64,000 bases of DNA from the NCBI GenBank assembly GCA_903813345.2, contig CAIIXF020000010.1, positions 28,358,425 to 28,422,424 on the forward strand, in the 5' to 3' direction. Below, in pieces: positions 23,726-38,700 of the stretch. Made by a program: the position numbers and the translations under genes. This stretch comes from Owenia fusiformis. Its lineage: Eukaryota; Annelida; Polychaeta; Sabellida; Oweniidae. The number at the start of each line of letters is the position of its first letter. The stretch's first letter is position 1. The notes beneath the pieces are model-generated. The model saw only the letters and a program-made list of their open reading frames with translations, was not told where the DNA came from and searched no databases.

Positions 23726-26700
23726 CTGGAAAATTAATTATTTTTGTGATGGACCATATTAATAGGAAATATATACTCTTAAAAGACGAAATGTTAAAAA
23801 GGTTATCATACAATCTATTTATGATATCAATGAATCAATATGAGGTTAAAGTTGATTATCAAATGCGAAAATTATCAAAAACCAAACATATATTTTTCCC
23901 TCATTACAAAAGTGCTGTTTTAACAAAATTTTGACAGACAAGAAAACACACTGTATATATATATAGGCAGGATTAACAAGAAAAAATGGCACTAAACTAA
24001 CAATCCAATGTTTTTTGTTCACATACCCCTCATGTATCTTGTTTAACACAATCTCTACACTTTCTTGTTCTTTCTTCTCTTCAGCTTTGATGAGATCTTC
24101 CATGGCATCTGCCTCAAAATGAAGCAATGTTTGGTGGAACTTTCTTGTGTACACTTTGCCATGTTTTTCTAAAATCAATAATGATATAAAAATGATTAAT
24201 TATAACATACTGAATGTACTGGAATATCAATTATTTTGTCCTGAATAAAGATCAAAACAATGAATAAAAAATGGATAGAACACAAAATACATGATTTTGA
24301 AATATATCAAAATTGCTTTCCCAGACCTATGTTTTAAAGCTGCACTTAATCTGTGCTCCTGCTATAAACTAAAATTCCACAGATTCATGCAAAATTAACC
24401 TCTTTTACTTGCAGAATTTACTACTTTTATTTGCAAAACTCATGAAAAAGTGATTTCCAATAAACAATGAATTATCAACTATGAGCATACATGTACCTTT
24501 TACATTTGTACATTTTCTCCATATTGCCCTGATGAGTAGGAAGATGTGTTCAAAGACAATAAAAGGTGGCGCTAGTGCAGGTTTGTGCTTGTACTCCTGT
24601 ACTAGAGTGTACATTGCAGACTTCCAATACTGCCCTGCATTCTCCTCAACGTGGTTGTAGACGTTACTGGAAAAATAGTTTTCACTCATTTTGTATGAAG
24701 AGGAATCGAGTTATGTTTATTTACACAAGTGACATGGGGTATGGCCAAAAACTAAACAAATATAGATTGACAATGCACAAAGTCAATGTTCTCCATAATT
24801 GTGGCTTTCCCTTATTTCCCATGCTTTGTTGTCTAGTATAGCATGGCTATACTACTCCCTGATTACTCAGCAAGTGGTAATGCATCGCTACTGGCTAGCC
24901 ATGTATGAATACACTAATGATTAATAAAAATTGAAATCTTTGAATAGAATCAAAACCTGTCGAGGAAAATACCTGAAGAGGGCAATGAGTAAATTCAGCA
25001 GCAATACATTTGCTATGAGCAAGTAGCAGCCTAGGAGAAGGTCAACCAGCCAGTGTTTCTGTGGACACCAATCCCCTGTTGAGCTCAATACTTGGGTGCC
25101 ATTACAACCCTCCTTCTGAGCTATAAGTCAAGGAAATAACAATGCAAAACTCCAAGTTATAAATGGGTTAGAAACTGCTATTCATGCTTTAAAGGAATAG
25201 CATTGAATCGATACACGTACATACATCTAGCTAGGCGTTTATACTGACATTCAGTAAATATATCAATTCAATTCAATTTATTCAAACATTTCATCATACA
25301 ATATTTAATCAACTTGATTATGATCTTTAAATAAAACTAAATCTTTGAGTGAGTCAGATAATAGACAAATTGTAAAAGACAAATCAAAGAAAGAGAAAGG
25401 ATTCATCAAAGAGATTTTAGTATGGGGAATCACCACTAAACGGATATTTTATCATAAGGGCCTTATATACCATAAGTATTGTGTATCTCAACTCCTATAC
25501 CCCTCCCACCCTAATCTCTCGTAAGTTCAAAAGTAAAAGGTTAGAGTTATCTGCAGGAACCTGACCAAAATCTTACATACCATCCACTACTGTTTCAAGG
25601 AACAACTCCCCATATATCTGCCAATATGGCATATAGATGATGTCACGAAATATATTCCAATATGGCGTCCTGCTTGGATGCTGCAAGGCCTGAGCTGCTA
25701 CTCCATAAGATATCACAAATACTCCCATGATTATCATAAACTTGATCACCTCCAGTAGCTGCAAATCAGAGGTCATTGCCAGTTAAAAGATCATTTAAAA
25801 AGTTTTTCAACTGCAATATTCTAACTATGAACTGTACATTTAGACATATCAAATCATTTATTTCTTTTCGGCCATATTATTGGGTCCTGTGTTTAAAAAA
25901 ATATACATGCAGGGAATTAATTTTACCACTCTTGTCTTAGTTTATTTAATTTGTTGGGCAATATAAAAAAGACAAATCAAATCCTACACAAAACAAATAA
26001 TTACCATTCTGGTGATCATGATCAACTTTGGTCCAAAGTAGCTACTGGCAAGGAAGATATTCAAGATCCTCATATACCAAACCAGACAACTCAAACAGTA
26101 AGACGTCCTCATGACATTAACAATCAGTTCGTGGTTAACATTCCCAGGATCAATGACGATCGTCACTCTTAGTGAGAACCCCAGAAGGAACAGGAGAAGC
26201 GCTAATAGGTCCATGATGTTCCAAGGGTCGAAAAACCATCTTGTCATTTTGCCTTTGAAGCCTTGTGCATAGGAGGTGGCAATCTAAAATAAAATTATTT
26301 ATGAGTTGGGAGAGTTTAGAGGCTATAGATATTTCCCAAGAAATAAACTTTATCCAATCTTTAAAATCACATATTTCTTGACATGGCATATTCACTTGTG
26401 GTGGTGACATAAAAATGAAGGCAATTTAGACTAATTTGGCATTGTCAGATGGTACTATTTATGTCCTATACATATGGTTACTTTTGATATGTAGAGCGTC
26501 CCCATATTGGTCATACTGAATTGAGTGGCCTTATTCGGAATTCCTTCTCAAACAAAAAGTCCAGTAAGGCAAAATCCTACAAAATCTGAACACATATGTA
26601 AACCAGTTTAAGCATAGGTCCTGGGCCGATAAAAAGATTGCAGCACCAACAGAATCCAGTATTATCTTTTCCATGCCATCTTTATTTAAAAATTATTCCT

Positions 26701-29700
26701 ATCGGCCTTTGCCTTTGAGTTTAAGTAATCGTCCAGACATACAGACAAATAAATAAATGGACAGATAAAGGACGATTCTCGGTTTGGAGAACGAAGTTCA
26801 TCAATCTAAATGAGCATTATCCCTGCTTCGGACAAATTTGATTTTTTTACATAATATATATTTGAATGTCCTCTTTTGAATAGTCATAATTTAATTTGGG
26901 TAATATTTCTTGATTTTTCGCAAAAAAAATATTAGCGCAGTACACTGATGAACTTCTTTCCCCAAATCGAGACTTGTATTTTATTGAATCGGTCTAATTG
27001 AGCGTTATCCCTGCTTCAGACCAATTTGTTATTTTTACATCTTGTAGAATTAAATGTCCTCTTTTGAATATTCATAGTTTAATTTGGGTAATATTTCTAT
27101 ATTTTTCATGAAAAAAATTATTAGCCCAGGAGACTGTTCTCCAAACCGAGAATCGTCCTTTATGACAATGAATGCTTCTTGACATCATTGAACTACTGTT
27201 AGATAATAATCTATCAACATTTGTTCATTTGTTTAATCAACAAAGTTAAGTGAGCATAAAGTCAGTGTCAATAATTTAAGTTGATGTTTATATTTCCTAC
27301 AATCAATTGTTCTTCACTTCAATATCACAAAGTCAAAAACAGGAGCATTCTGTTGGACTAGGAGCATGTGCAAAATAGGGTAAGATGATTTTATTTGCTT
27401 CTTGTAATGAAAGGGGTTCTTATTTTTTTAAATTTGTAACACCTCTCTTGATGCCCAACTACATATGACACGTATGAGAATACATAAACATTGAAATGGC
27501 ACAACTGTACATTGGATAAAATAAAAATTTATAGAGGGATTTAACATGGGTTTTATTCCGAGGGACAACATGATATTTCCCAATGATCTGGAGAGACTTT
27601 ATATTTTCCAAATCTTAAGAGATCAATGATGTAAAATCTAATCGGCAGGCAAACCTTTTTTCTATTGTTACAGTAGTGAGCTACATGTATATTATATTCT
27701 ACTATATTCACCTATAGTTTAATTTGTAATGTATGCTTGCTGTATATGTTGAGCTATTCTTTATTAGAGATCTTTGGTCAAGGTCACAATGACATTATAC
27801 ACTGTATCTAGTAAACAAAACTGAACTGAATGATTCATTAACCCTTGACCATCCAGAGAGTTCTAGAAAATATAACCATTCATTAAGACTTAATCATGTG
27901 ACTGGAGATGTCCAATCAAAACTCAACAAGTAGTCTCAGTTCCAGAAGATTCTTTCTAGATGATTCTTTCACACTATAAATAAAACTGCAAAGTGGACTC
28001 AGTAGCAGATAATTATAAGTCATCAACTGGACATCTCAAAGGAACTATATAGAGCAGAATTTCAAAGTTTATCAAAAGGACATCTTCTTAGCGGAATATT
28101 ATAGACACCTACTGTGGGAACATTTATAACACTACAAACATACAACCTGAGGACTTCATATGGACATATATTTCAACACACACTATATACGGATTATCAT
28201 ATACATTCGTGGATTATCATAAACATTTGTGGATTATCATCAAACATTTGTGGATTATCATCAAACATTATTGGATACGAACATTATAGGATTACAACAA
28301 ACATTATTGGATTATTACAAACATTGGAGAACTATTAACGATTATTGAAACATTTCGTGATCTGGATCATTCTCAAGGATCGTCAACGACATTTATCGAC
28401 ATCAAGAATAAGCCGTACCATTGATTGGACATCACTTAAGTATTAAACCTCCTTTATATTATTGTTATATTATTTAGTTTTCAAAGTATAAATATATTGT
28501 TATCATATTTTAATTGCTGTTTTTACTTTCTGTTATTTTCGTACGTAACAGAAATTGGGGGCTCGTCCGGGATACAACTACAACAAGCTAAAATTCATAA
28601 AATTCAAAATTCCAAAATTGTATATCTAAATTGTGAAGACAGCAATTAATCAAAAATGAGTTTTGAGGTTGAGACATTTTTAGAAGCGCCCTCTTTGGAG
28701 GAGTTTGACAAGTTAAAGAAAACTGAACTTCTGGCACTAGCAAAACATGTTGGTTTGGCAGTAAAAACTTCATACCGAAAAGGTGCAATAAAAAATATTC
28801 TGGTACCATATTTGGTAGCGGAAGAAATATTACCAGAAGAAGCATTAAAGCTTATTGTAGAGCCAGTCCAGCATGTTGAGCCTGTAGATCCTATAAGGCT
28901 TAAAGAGCTTGAAATAAGAGAAAAAGAGCTTGAAAATGAAAGGAGAGAAAAAGAGTTGCAAAATGAAAAAGAATTAAGAGAAAAAGAGTTAGAAATGCAA
29001 AATGAAAGAGAAAAAAGAGAAAATGAAAGACAAATGAGAGAACAAGAAATTCAAAGAGAAATTGAATTAAAACGTTTGGAAATAGAAGCTCAATCTAAAA
29101 CTGATGAACATGCTACTATGCATCAACATTTTGAAAATAGATTTGACGCTTCAAAATTTCTCAAATTTGTACCTAAATTTCAGGAGAAAAATGTTGATAA
29201 ATACTTTACGCATTTTGAAAAAGTCGCTCAAAGCCTCGATTGGCCTAAATCAGCATGGCCAGTTATGCTTCAGAGTGTATTCATTGGTAAAGCAAGTGAA
29301 ATATTTGCCTCTCTCTCAGCAGAAGTATGCTCTGATTATGACCTTATTAAAAATGCGATTCTTAAAGCTTATGAACTAGTGCCAGAAGCTTACAGACAAA
29401 AATTTAGAAATGCCCACAAACAGAGTGACCAAACCCATGTTGAGTTTGCTCGAGAGCAAGAGCAGCTTTTTGACAGGTGGCTTGTCTCTAAAGATGTATC
29501 TGAAGAGTTCAAAAAGCTCAGAGAGCTTATGCTAATAGAACAATTCAAAAACTGTGTTCAATATCACATTAGAACTTATTTAGATGAACACAAGGTAGAA
29601 ACTTTAAGTCAAGCTGCCACCCTGTCTGATGATTATGCTCTAACTCATAAGGGTAGTTTTATCAAAGGTAATCCTAACTTTAGAGGTTATCAAGGTAACA

Positions 29701-32700
29701 AACCTTCATATGATACAAAATCAAATCAGTCCTCATCATCAAATACATCAAACAAAGCAAAAGACCAGTCTAATTCATCACAGAGTTCTAGCTCAAAATC
29801 AGATCAATCAAAATCGTCAGGTCCAACATCAAATGTCACCTGTAATTATTGTAAAAAGCCTGGTCACATTATTTCTGAATGCTATAGGATTAAGAATAGA
29901 AGAGAGATGTCTGGTTCTGCTCATTCAAATGGTTGTGCTACTGTTCCCATTTCAAGAAAGCCCATTGTTTGGGATTCATATACTCATACTGAGAAATCTA
30001 CTCATAGTGATATTATGGAGGATTATAAGCCTTTCATGTCTGAAGGATCTGTGTCACTTTCAAGTGATGATACCAATTCAAAGCCTGTTAAGATTCTTAG
30101 AGACACGGGTGCATCACAGACTTTGTTGTTAGGAGGTGTCCTTCCTTTATCTGAGGAGTCATTCACAGGTACCCATATTTTGATGCAAGGCATTGAATTA
30201 GGTTTTACTAAAGTTCCCCTCCATCGTATTCATATCACATCAGAGTTAGTCAAAGGGCCAGTTATTGTTGGTGTTAGGCCACAACTTCCTGTTGAAGGAG
30301 TCGCATTGCTTTTAGGCAATGATTTAGCTGGGGGTAAGGTATCATTAGACCCCATTGTTTCAGATCAGCCTTGTTCTATTGAGGATTCTGTCCAAGAGGA
30401 CTCAGATATATATCCTGCTTGTGCTGTTACTAGGGCTATGGCTAAAAGGTTAGCTGATAGCGGGGATTCGTCTGTGGGAGATGACTTTGATAGTGGGTTT
30501 TTAAGCTCCTTGTTTGATGATGAATGTCACTCACCACTTGTTAAAGATGGTCCTTATCCTATTTTAAAGGCAAATTCTTCATTGAAACAGCCTTCTGTTC
30601 GAGCCAAGCAGTCAACTATTGAGGCAAATTCTTCATTGAAAAAGCCTATTGCCAGAGGTGATTCACCTTCTGAGCAGGATCACTATTTTAATGCGGTTTC
30701 GCCCGCTCTTGCTAGTCTTGATGAAGTTTCATCTTCTTCTGCTAGTGTTCATGAGGTTTCATCCCCTCCTTGTTCTGAGGTTTCATCCTCTTCTAGTTCT
30801 GAGGTTTCATCCTCTATTTCTGATAGTGATTCTTTGAAAAATGATCCTCATTCTAAACACATGTTAATTTATGAACAAGAGCATGATCCATCACTCATTG
30901 ATCTTCATAAAAGATGTCTTACTATTGATGAAGCTGTCAAGGTCCCTGTTTGTTTCTACAAAAAGGATGGCATATTAATGCGAAAGTGGAGACCTCCTGA
31001 AGCTTCCCCTGAAGATGATTGGGCAATTGTACATCAAATTGTTGTCCCCAAATCGTATCATAAGGAAATCTTGAGTCTAGCTCATGATTCTCCCATGGCA
31101 GGTCATTTAGGAGTAACTAAAACATACCATAAAATACTCAATCATTTCTATTGGCCCAAATTAAAACAAGATGTCCAAGAGTATTGTAGGTCTTGTCATA
31201 CATGTCAAATGGTAGAGAAACCTAACGAGAAAATATCAATTGCTCCTTTACAACTTATACCTGCATTTGATGAACCATTCAGTAAGGTTCTTATTGACTG
31301 TGTTGGTCCATTACCAAAAACAAAATCTGATAATCAATATCTGCTCACTATTACGTCTATGGCCACACAGTTTCTAGAAATAAAATCACACCTTATGCTT
31401 AGAAATAACAAAACCAAGTATATTGTGAAAACACAAATCAACAATTCCACATTAGTTGAGCTACCAAAGGAGCTCACATCTGACTTACAATCTGACTCAG
31501 TGCTGAATGATTTCATTTGCATTGATAAAGCTGCCCCTGTGAGGTGTAGAGAGCTACACATGATGAAAAAGTATGTTGAGCGTGATAAAATTTCTTTACT
31601 CAACATGAGCTTGTGCTCTTAGCTCGTAGGCCAAACTTGTATGTCAATGACAACTGTACATGAATGTTATTGAAGAGTCAGATAGTGTAAACTATAATGA
31701 TTAACTCATGAAGATTATATTATATGATAGGCAAATTGGAGATTTGAGATAACTGTCACTTATATACTGTATATAAAAACATTTGCCTAAACAGTGAAAT
31801 TGATATTATATGAACTATAAGATTGTATCAAGATTATGTGAGCATTATAGGTGATCATTAAATAGTGTCACAAGATTACTAAATAACATCAGATTGTACT
31901 AGTAGAAATAGTTACATAAGATCATGTGATAATTTAAAACATTGTACTAGTTTTGTGTTTGTCAGACTCAAAAATGTATGCTATTGTATATGTTATATGA
32001 TCTATTGCATGTATTGTATTTATGACTTGATGCATAACTTAGCTTGATACCATTGTAGTATGATACTATTGTAATACATTATTACAAAACATTATATGTT
32101 ATTAGATTGTACTCACACTGTAACGATAGAAAGTACTATATACTTGTAAACATACTGCATATAAAAAGACTATTGTAAACAAATATTATGTAAGTCTCAA
32201 CCTCACTTTTAGAAATTGTAATGCTCGCTACTCAAGATATTATTGTAAAAGTTTTTCATTGTATTCAAAACTTTTCTTTTAAGGAGGGAGGTGTTACAGT
32301 AGTGAGCTACATGTATATTATATTCTACTATATTCACCTATAGTTTAATTTGTAATGTATGCTTGCTGTATATGTTGAGCTATTCTTTATTAGAGATCTT
32401 TGGTCAAGGTCACAATGACATTATACACTGTATCTAGTAAACAAAACTGAACTGAATGATTCATTAACCCTTGACCATCCAGAGAGTTCTAGAAAATATA
32501 ACCATTCATTAAGACTTAATCATGTGACTGGAGATGTCCAATCAAAACTCAACAAGTAGTCTCAGTTCCAGAAGATTCTTTCTAGATGATTCTTTCACAC
32601 TATAAATAAAACTGCAAAGTGGACTCAGTAGCAGATAATTATAAGTCATCAACTGGACATCTCAAAGGAACTATATAGAGCAGAATTTCAAAGTTTATCA

Positions 32701-35700
32701 AAAGGACATCTTCTTAGCGGAATATTATAGACACCTACTGTGGGAACATTTATAACACTACAAACATACAACCTGAGGACTTCATATGGACATATATTTC
32801 AACACACACTATATACGGATTATCATATACATTCGTGGATTATCATAAACATTTGTGGATTATCATCAAACATTTGTGGATTATCATCAAACATTATTGG
32901 ATACGAACATTATAGGATTACAACAAACATTATTGGATTATTACAAACATTGGAGAACTATTAACGATTATTGAAACATTTCGTGATCTGGATCATTCTC
33001 AAGGATCGTCAACGACATTTATCGACATCAAGAATAAGCCGTACCATTGATTGGACATCACTTAAGTATTAAACCTCCTTTATATTATTGTTATATTATT
33101 TAGTTTTCAAAGTATAAATATATTGTTATCATATTTTAATTGCTGTTTTTACTTTCTGTTATTTTCGTACGTAACACTATTGATTCAATAAAATAAATTA
33201 CTAACTGTTCTCAGGTACATCGAGATACTTGTTCTTGTTCTGAGCAGTTCATTAATACCAACAAGTCATGGAAGAATAGGATACAGTAAAAAGTGTGTAG
33301 TAAATAGTACAGCACAAGTTGAGAAATATGACAGAGTATTTGTGTTTGTTGGGGAGTTCAAGAAATTTGTCTATAAAAAGCAACCATGGCCACAGACATA
33401 TATTGAGTTTCATAACTTGGCAGGAAGAACAACAAGGAGCCAGATCGTACAAGAAGGTATTATTTTTGAAATCAAAATCATATTCACTTACAGGGTGAGC
33501 CAAAAACAGGTAACCCAAACAAATGTCAATAATTCAGTCATTCAGCATGATTTTAAACCCATGCTGAATGACAGCACATGACTGTTTGAATAATGGGTGA
33601 TTTAATACACTCATATCTTATATCCTAGACTTTGAATTGAGGCTGGCACCCTCATTTAAAGTCTTGATACAACATGTACATGCTTTAAATCATCTACAAC
33701 TCATTAAGTCTTGGGCTTAAATCTTTTAATGTACAAATATTAATGTTCTTTATAGGAAGGAAAGCACTAGCTTATTTCAAGATCAGGTATGGAATAGCTG
33801 TAAGTCACTTAGTAACTGATGCTCAGATTTACAATGGAGATAATGTACCACTAGGGAATTACACATTCTCAATGTCATCTGTTTATTTAGAAAAAGGTCC
33901 CTATCGTTTGATAATTGAAACGAAGGAAAATAAGGCACACTATTACAGGAACCCTCCAGAAGTAGGCGAAGTTTCATTTGCTATGGAAATACACAGTGAA
34001 TTCACATCAGGGGGTACCTATAACAAGAAACTTTACCCTGGAGATGCTTTAGTGTATGGAGATTATATCATTAAGACACCAAGGCGCTGTTCAATGGATG
34101 GTTTAACTATAATCCAGGCCCTTTCTGACCCTTTGAGAGCTCATGGAGGGAGTGGCACACTCACACATGCTGACTATGGAAGAGGTTCTTTCCAAGTGTC
34201 ATTTGTAACAAATGATGATGGAATTACTAAAATAACAAACGTTCTTCGTTTCCCAGCTAATTAAAATTACCACAAGAACCAGTAATAATACAGGGTGTTA
34301 AAAAAACACAACCCAAAGAAATTGCTATATCTTGAAAAATACTAATCCAATTATGTTCATATTTTCAGGAAAGAAAGAAGTGACTGTGTATGTATAGCCC
34401 CTGTTGTTAGTTAATTGAAAAACATGATGTCTTGGACACTTGCTCAAAATACAGATGTACTGGCAAAATACGAAAAACCTGAATGGAAAATAACTATATC
34501 TTGGAAAATATTAATTCAATTACGTTCATTTTATCAGGAGAAGAGAGAAGCGACTGTGTATGTATAGCCCCTGTTGTTAGTTAATTGAAAAACATGATGT
34601 CTTGGACACTTGCTCAAAATACAGATGTACTGGCAAAATACGAAAAACCTGAATGGAAAATAACTATATCTTGGAAAATATTAATTCAATTACGTTCATT
34701 TTATCAGGAGAAGAGAGAAGCGACTGTGTATGTACAGCCCCTGTTGTTAGTTAGTTGTAAAACATAATGTCTTGGACACTTGCTCAAAATACAGATGTAC
34801 TGGCAAAATACGAAAAACGTGAATGGAAAATAACTATATCTTGGAAAATATTAATTCAATTACGTTCATTTTATCAGGAGAAGAGAGAAGTGACTGTGTA
34901 TGTACAGCCCCTGTTGTTAGTTAGTTGTAAAACATAATGTCTTGGACACTTGCTCAAAATACAGATGTACTGGCAAAATACGAAAAACGTGAATGGAAAA
35001 TAACTATATCTTGGAAAATATTAATTCAATTACGTTCATTTTATCAGGAGAAGAGAGAAGCGACTGTGTATGTACAGCCCCTGTTGTTAGTTAGTTGTAA
35101 AACATGATGTCTTGGACACTTGCTCAAAATACAGATGTACTGGCAAAATACGAAAAACGTGAATGGAAAATAACTATATCTTGGAAAATATTAATTCAAT
35201 TACGTTCATTTTATCAGGAGAAGAGAGAAGAGACTGTGTGTCTATAGCTCCTGTTGTCAGTAAGTTGTAAAACATGATACCTTGGACACATACTCAAATG
35301 ACAGTTGTACAAGGAAAATATGAAAACGCAGTCAGAGGTGACTGCCACAGCAATGAAACCAAATAAATTTTTAACCATAGTGTTTTGGCACTTCAGATTT
35401 GGCACAAATTATCCTCATTCAATGTGTGGTGAATTTGTGGAGTTTCATCAAAATCACTCCAGGGACTTTACAGTCATGGTCAAAATGCCTTCTTAAATCT
35501 CCCTGAACCAGGGCGTTTGACTGCGATTTGACCATGACTGTAAAGTCTCTGAAGTGATTTTGATTTCCCTCTACAGATTCACCATACAGTAAATGAAGAT
35601 GATGAAATTTGAAGAGCCAAAACACTATGGTTAGGAAGTTATTTAGTTTTTTTCCCTTTGCAGTCACCCCTGACTGTGTTTTTTGTATTTTCCTAGTACA

Positions 35701-38700
35701 ACTGTCTTTTGAGCAGGTGTCCAAGGCATCATGTTTTACAACTAACTATTTACAGAGGCTATACATACACAGTCTCTTCTTTATTTCCTGAAAATATGAA
35801 CATAATTGAACCAGTATTTTTCAAGATATAGCGATTTCTTTGGGTTGCATTTTTTAACACCCTGTATAACCGGCATTGTATAAATAGCTTTTAAATTGTC
35901 AAACTTATTAAATAAGAAATAATGATATGAGCATGTATATTGTTTTGTTGATTCATACATAATTCATTAAACACCAATATAACACAGTCTAGAGCCCACT
36001 GGGGTAAAATATAGCAGTCATATATCATAACCGAACATGGCTGAGTTGTTACCGTTAATCAGTTGATAATCATTACATATCAGTTTGTTACTATACATAT
36101 ATTTTATCACATGTTATAAATTGGGAATCAGTTAACATGCAAGAAATAAACCTTATCCAATCTTTCATCCTCCGATTACAGGGCTTCAAAATTCAGAATA
36201 TCTTCTTTCTTTTTACCACCTGCTATAACCAAGTTGGATGACCCCAATTAAACTGAATCACATGACCCTAATTATGCGCCAATGACGTATACATGATTTC
36301 TGTCGCAGTGTTGCGACAGCGAATCAAATTGCGAGTTCTTAATTGGGGAAATGCTAACTGCTTATAGCAGGGGGAAGAAGGAGGTACGGATTCTGGACAC
36401 CTGCTTAGGAGGATGCCTTTGTTGAATTGATGACATGTAAAAATCTGCCTATTCTAAGTTTGTGTAGATAACTTTTTATGGCAATACATAAATGTTATGA
36501 TACTTTTCCACCCTATTAAAAAATTTGCAAATTTTTTTGGCACACCCTGTAGTATTTAGTAGCATTTATGACATATACTCTCATTTCTAGTAAGGCCATA
36601 AGAAGTAGATTCTTAGTTTTATGTTCCCTTACATGAACATTTAGAATAAATCAAAAAAAAATCAAACAAATTGAAATATCATAATTTGAAGCCAAATAAA
36701 AATCAATTGGGATGTAAAAGTACATCGGTGAATGTATTTTCATATTTGGTATTATCAGATGGTGCTTGTTATGTTGTATATTATAACTTTTGATATATAG
36801 AGTGTCTCCATATTGGTCATACTGATCTGAGTGACCTTATTTGAAATTCTTTCTCAAACAAAGGTCCTATGCCAGTAAGGCAAAAGCCCATAAAAATTTG
36901 AACACATCTTATCAACCATTTTAAGCAATTGTCCAGACATACAGACAAATAAATAAATGGACAGATGAATTGATGACAATAGATGCTTTTTGATATCATT
37001 GAACTATGGTTAGATAACAATCTATCAACATTTGTTCATTTGTTTAATCAGCAAAGTTAAGTGAGCATAAAGTCAGTGTCAATAATTCAAGTTGATGTTA
37101 TATATTTACTAAAATCAATTGTTCATCACACCAATATCACCAAGTAAAAAACAGGAGCATTCCATAGGAGCATGTGCAAAATAGGGTAAGATTATTTTAT
37201 TTGCTTCTTGTATGGAAAGGGGTTCTTATTTCTTTTTTGTAACATCTCTCTTGATGCCTAATTACATATGAGATTACATAAACATTGAAATGGCACAACT
37301 GTACAAAACATTTGATAGAGGGGGTTTACAGAGAGGGATTCAATATGGGTTTTATTCCAAGGGACAATATGATATTTCCCAAGGGCCTGGAGAGACTATA
37401 TATTTTCCAAATCTTTTCAGAGCAATCTAAATACAGATCAACGGTGTAAAATCTTATCAGCAGACAAACTTTTATTGATTAAATAAAATAAATGACTAAT
37501 TTTTCTCAGGTACATCGAGATACTTGTTCTTGTTCTGAGCAGTTCATTATTACCAACAAGTCATGGAAGAATAGGATACAACAGAAATTGTGTAGTAAAT
37601 AGTACAACACATGTTGAGAAGTATGAGAGAATATTTGTTTTTGTTGGGGAATACAAGGTATTTATCACCCAAAGACAACCATGGCCTGATACATACATTG
37701 AGTTTCATAAGTTGGCAGGAAGAACAACGAGGAGCCAAGTTATACGTGAAGGTATTATCTTTGAATTCAAAAACATATTCACTTTCAATATCTAATTCAC
37801 ACATAGTTAAGTGTGATATATCAAAATCTAGCAAACCAGAACAAAGTATTTCCAATAATCTGCATTCTTTATTGTACAACAGAGTGCATGGTTATTTGGA
37901 GATTCAGGCTGCATTTTTGTACATGCTTTTTTGCCCGCAGGCAAGATTTTAATCCAAAAATTAAGATATATTTTGGTTATACCACAAAATTATGTGTGAA
38001 ATACAGCTGTGCGAAACAATTGAGTTATAAACAACTGTGTCAATTTCACTTGCTCCGCACCTCTCTACATAGACCCAGTGGAAAGTGAAGATGATTACTC
38101 TCTTCAATTTCAAATTGACATTTGAGTGAAAACCTATTAATAACATCATAAATAATAGCAATGCAAGTGCTTATGCAGGTCAAAATGTCAAACTTTACAA
38201 AACCCTTGCAAAAAGTGTCTTTACAAGAAAAGAATTATTCTTTAAGTGATACTGTACAAAATATTTTGCATCGTGTGAAAAGAATTAAAGCCCTTTAATT
38301 GTCTCAATGAATTGTAGATGAATTAATCCACTCATATCTTGTATCCTGCAACCCTTATTCAAAGTCTTCATACAAGACATACATAGTTTAAATCATCAAC
38401 AATTCATTAATCTTTGACTTATGTTCTTTAACATATAATGATCTTTATTCCATAGGAAGGAAAGCACTAGATTATTTCAAGATCAGGTATGGAATAGATG
38501 TGAGTCACTTGATAACTGATGGTCAGATTTACAATGGAGTGGCTGTACCATTCGGGGATTTCACTTTCATAATGACAACTGTCAATTTTAGAGAAGGTCC
38601 CTATCGTTTGATAATGGAGTCAAAGGGAAATAAGGCACACTACTACAGGAACCCACCAGAAGTACTCGAAGTTGCATTTGCAATAATAGTACACAGAAAA

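Larger units (their letters stand above)
27666..33176 (+). mobile_element. LTR retrotransposon, complete ends, no reverse transcriptase
   Basis: Two 885-bp LTRs at an offset of 4626 start TGTTACAG and end GTAACA; I saw no difference between them. A CTAT duplication flanks it (27662-27665, 33177-33180), and the paralogous empty site in copy 2 supports this. It has a tRNA-Pro-type primer site, one 988-codon Gag-protease-integrase frame and a polypurine tract, but no RT/RNase H and no env. It is likely young and mobilised in trans. Confidence 0.92.

Noticed and set aside
28551-28575. tRNA-Pro primer site like that of a gammaretrovirus, suggesting an endogenous retrovirus
   Set aside because: There is no env and the Gag/integrase are retrotransposon-like; this primer site is shared by unrelated elements.
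34585-34767. Frames within 34.4-35.8 kb
   Set aside because: They lie inside the 170-bp array or foldback arms, without domains.
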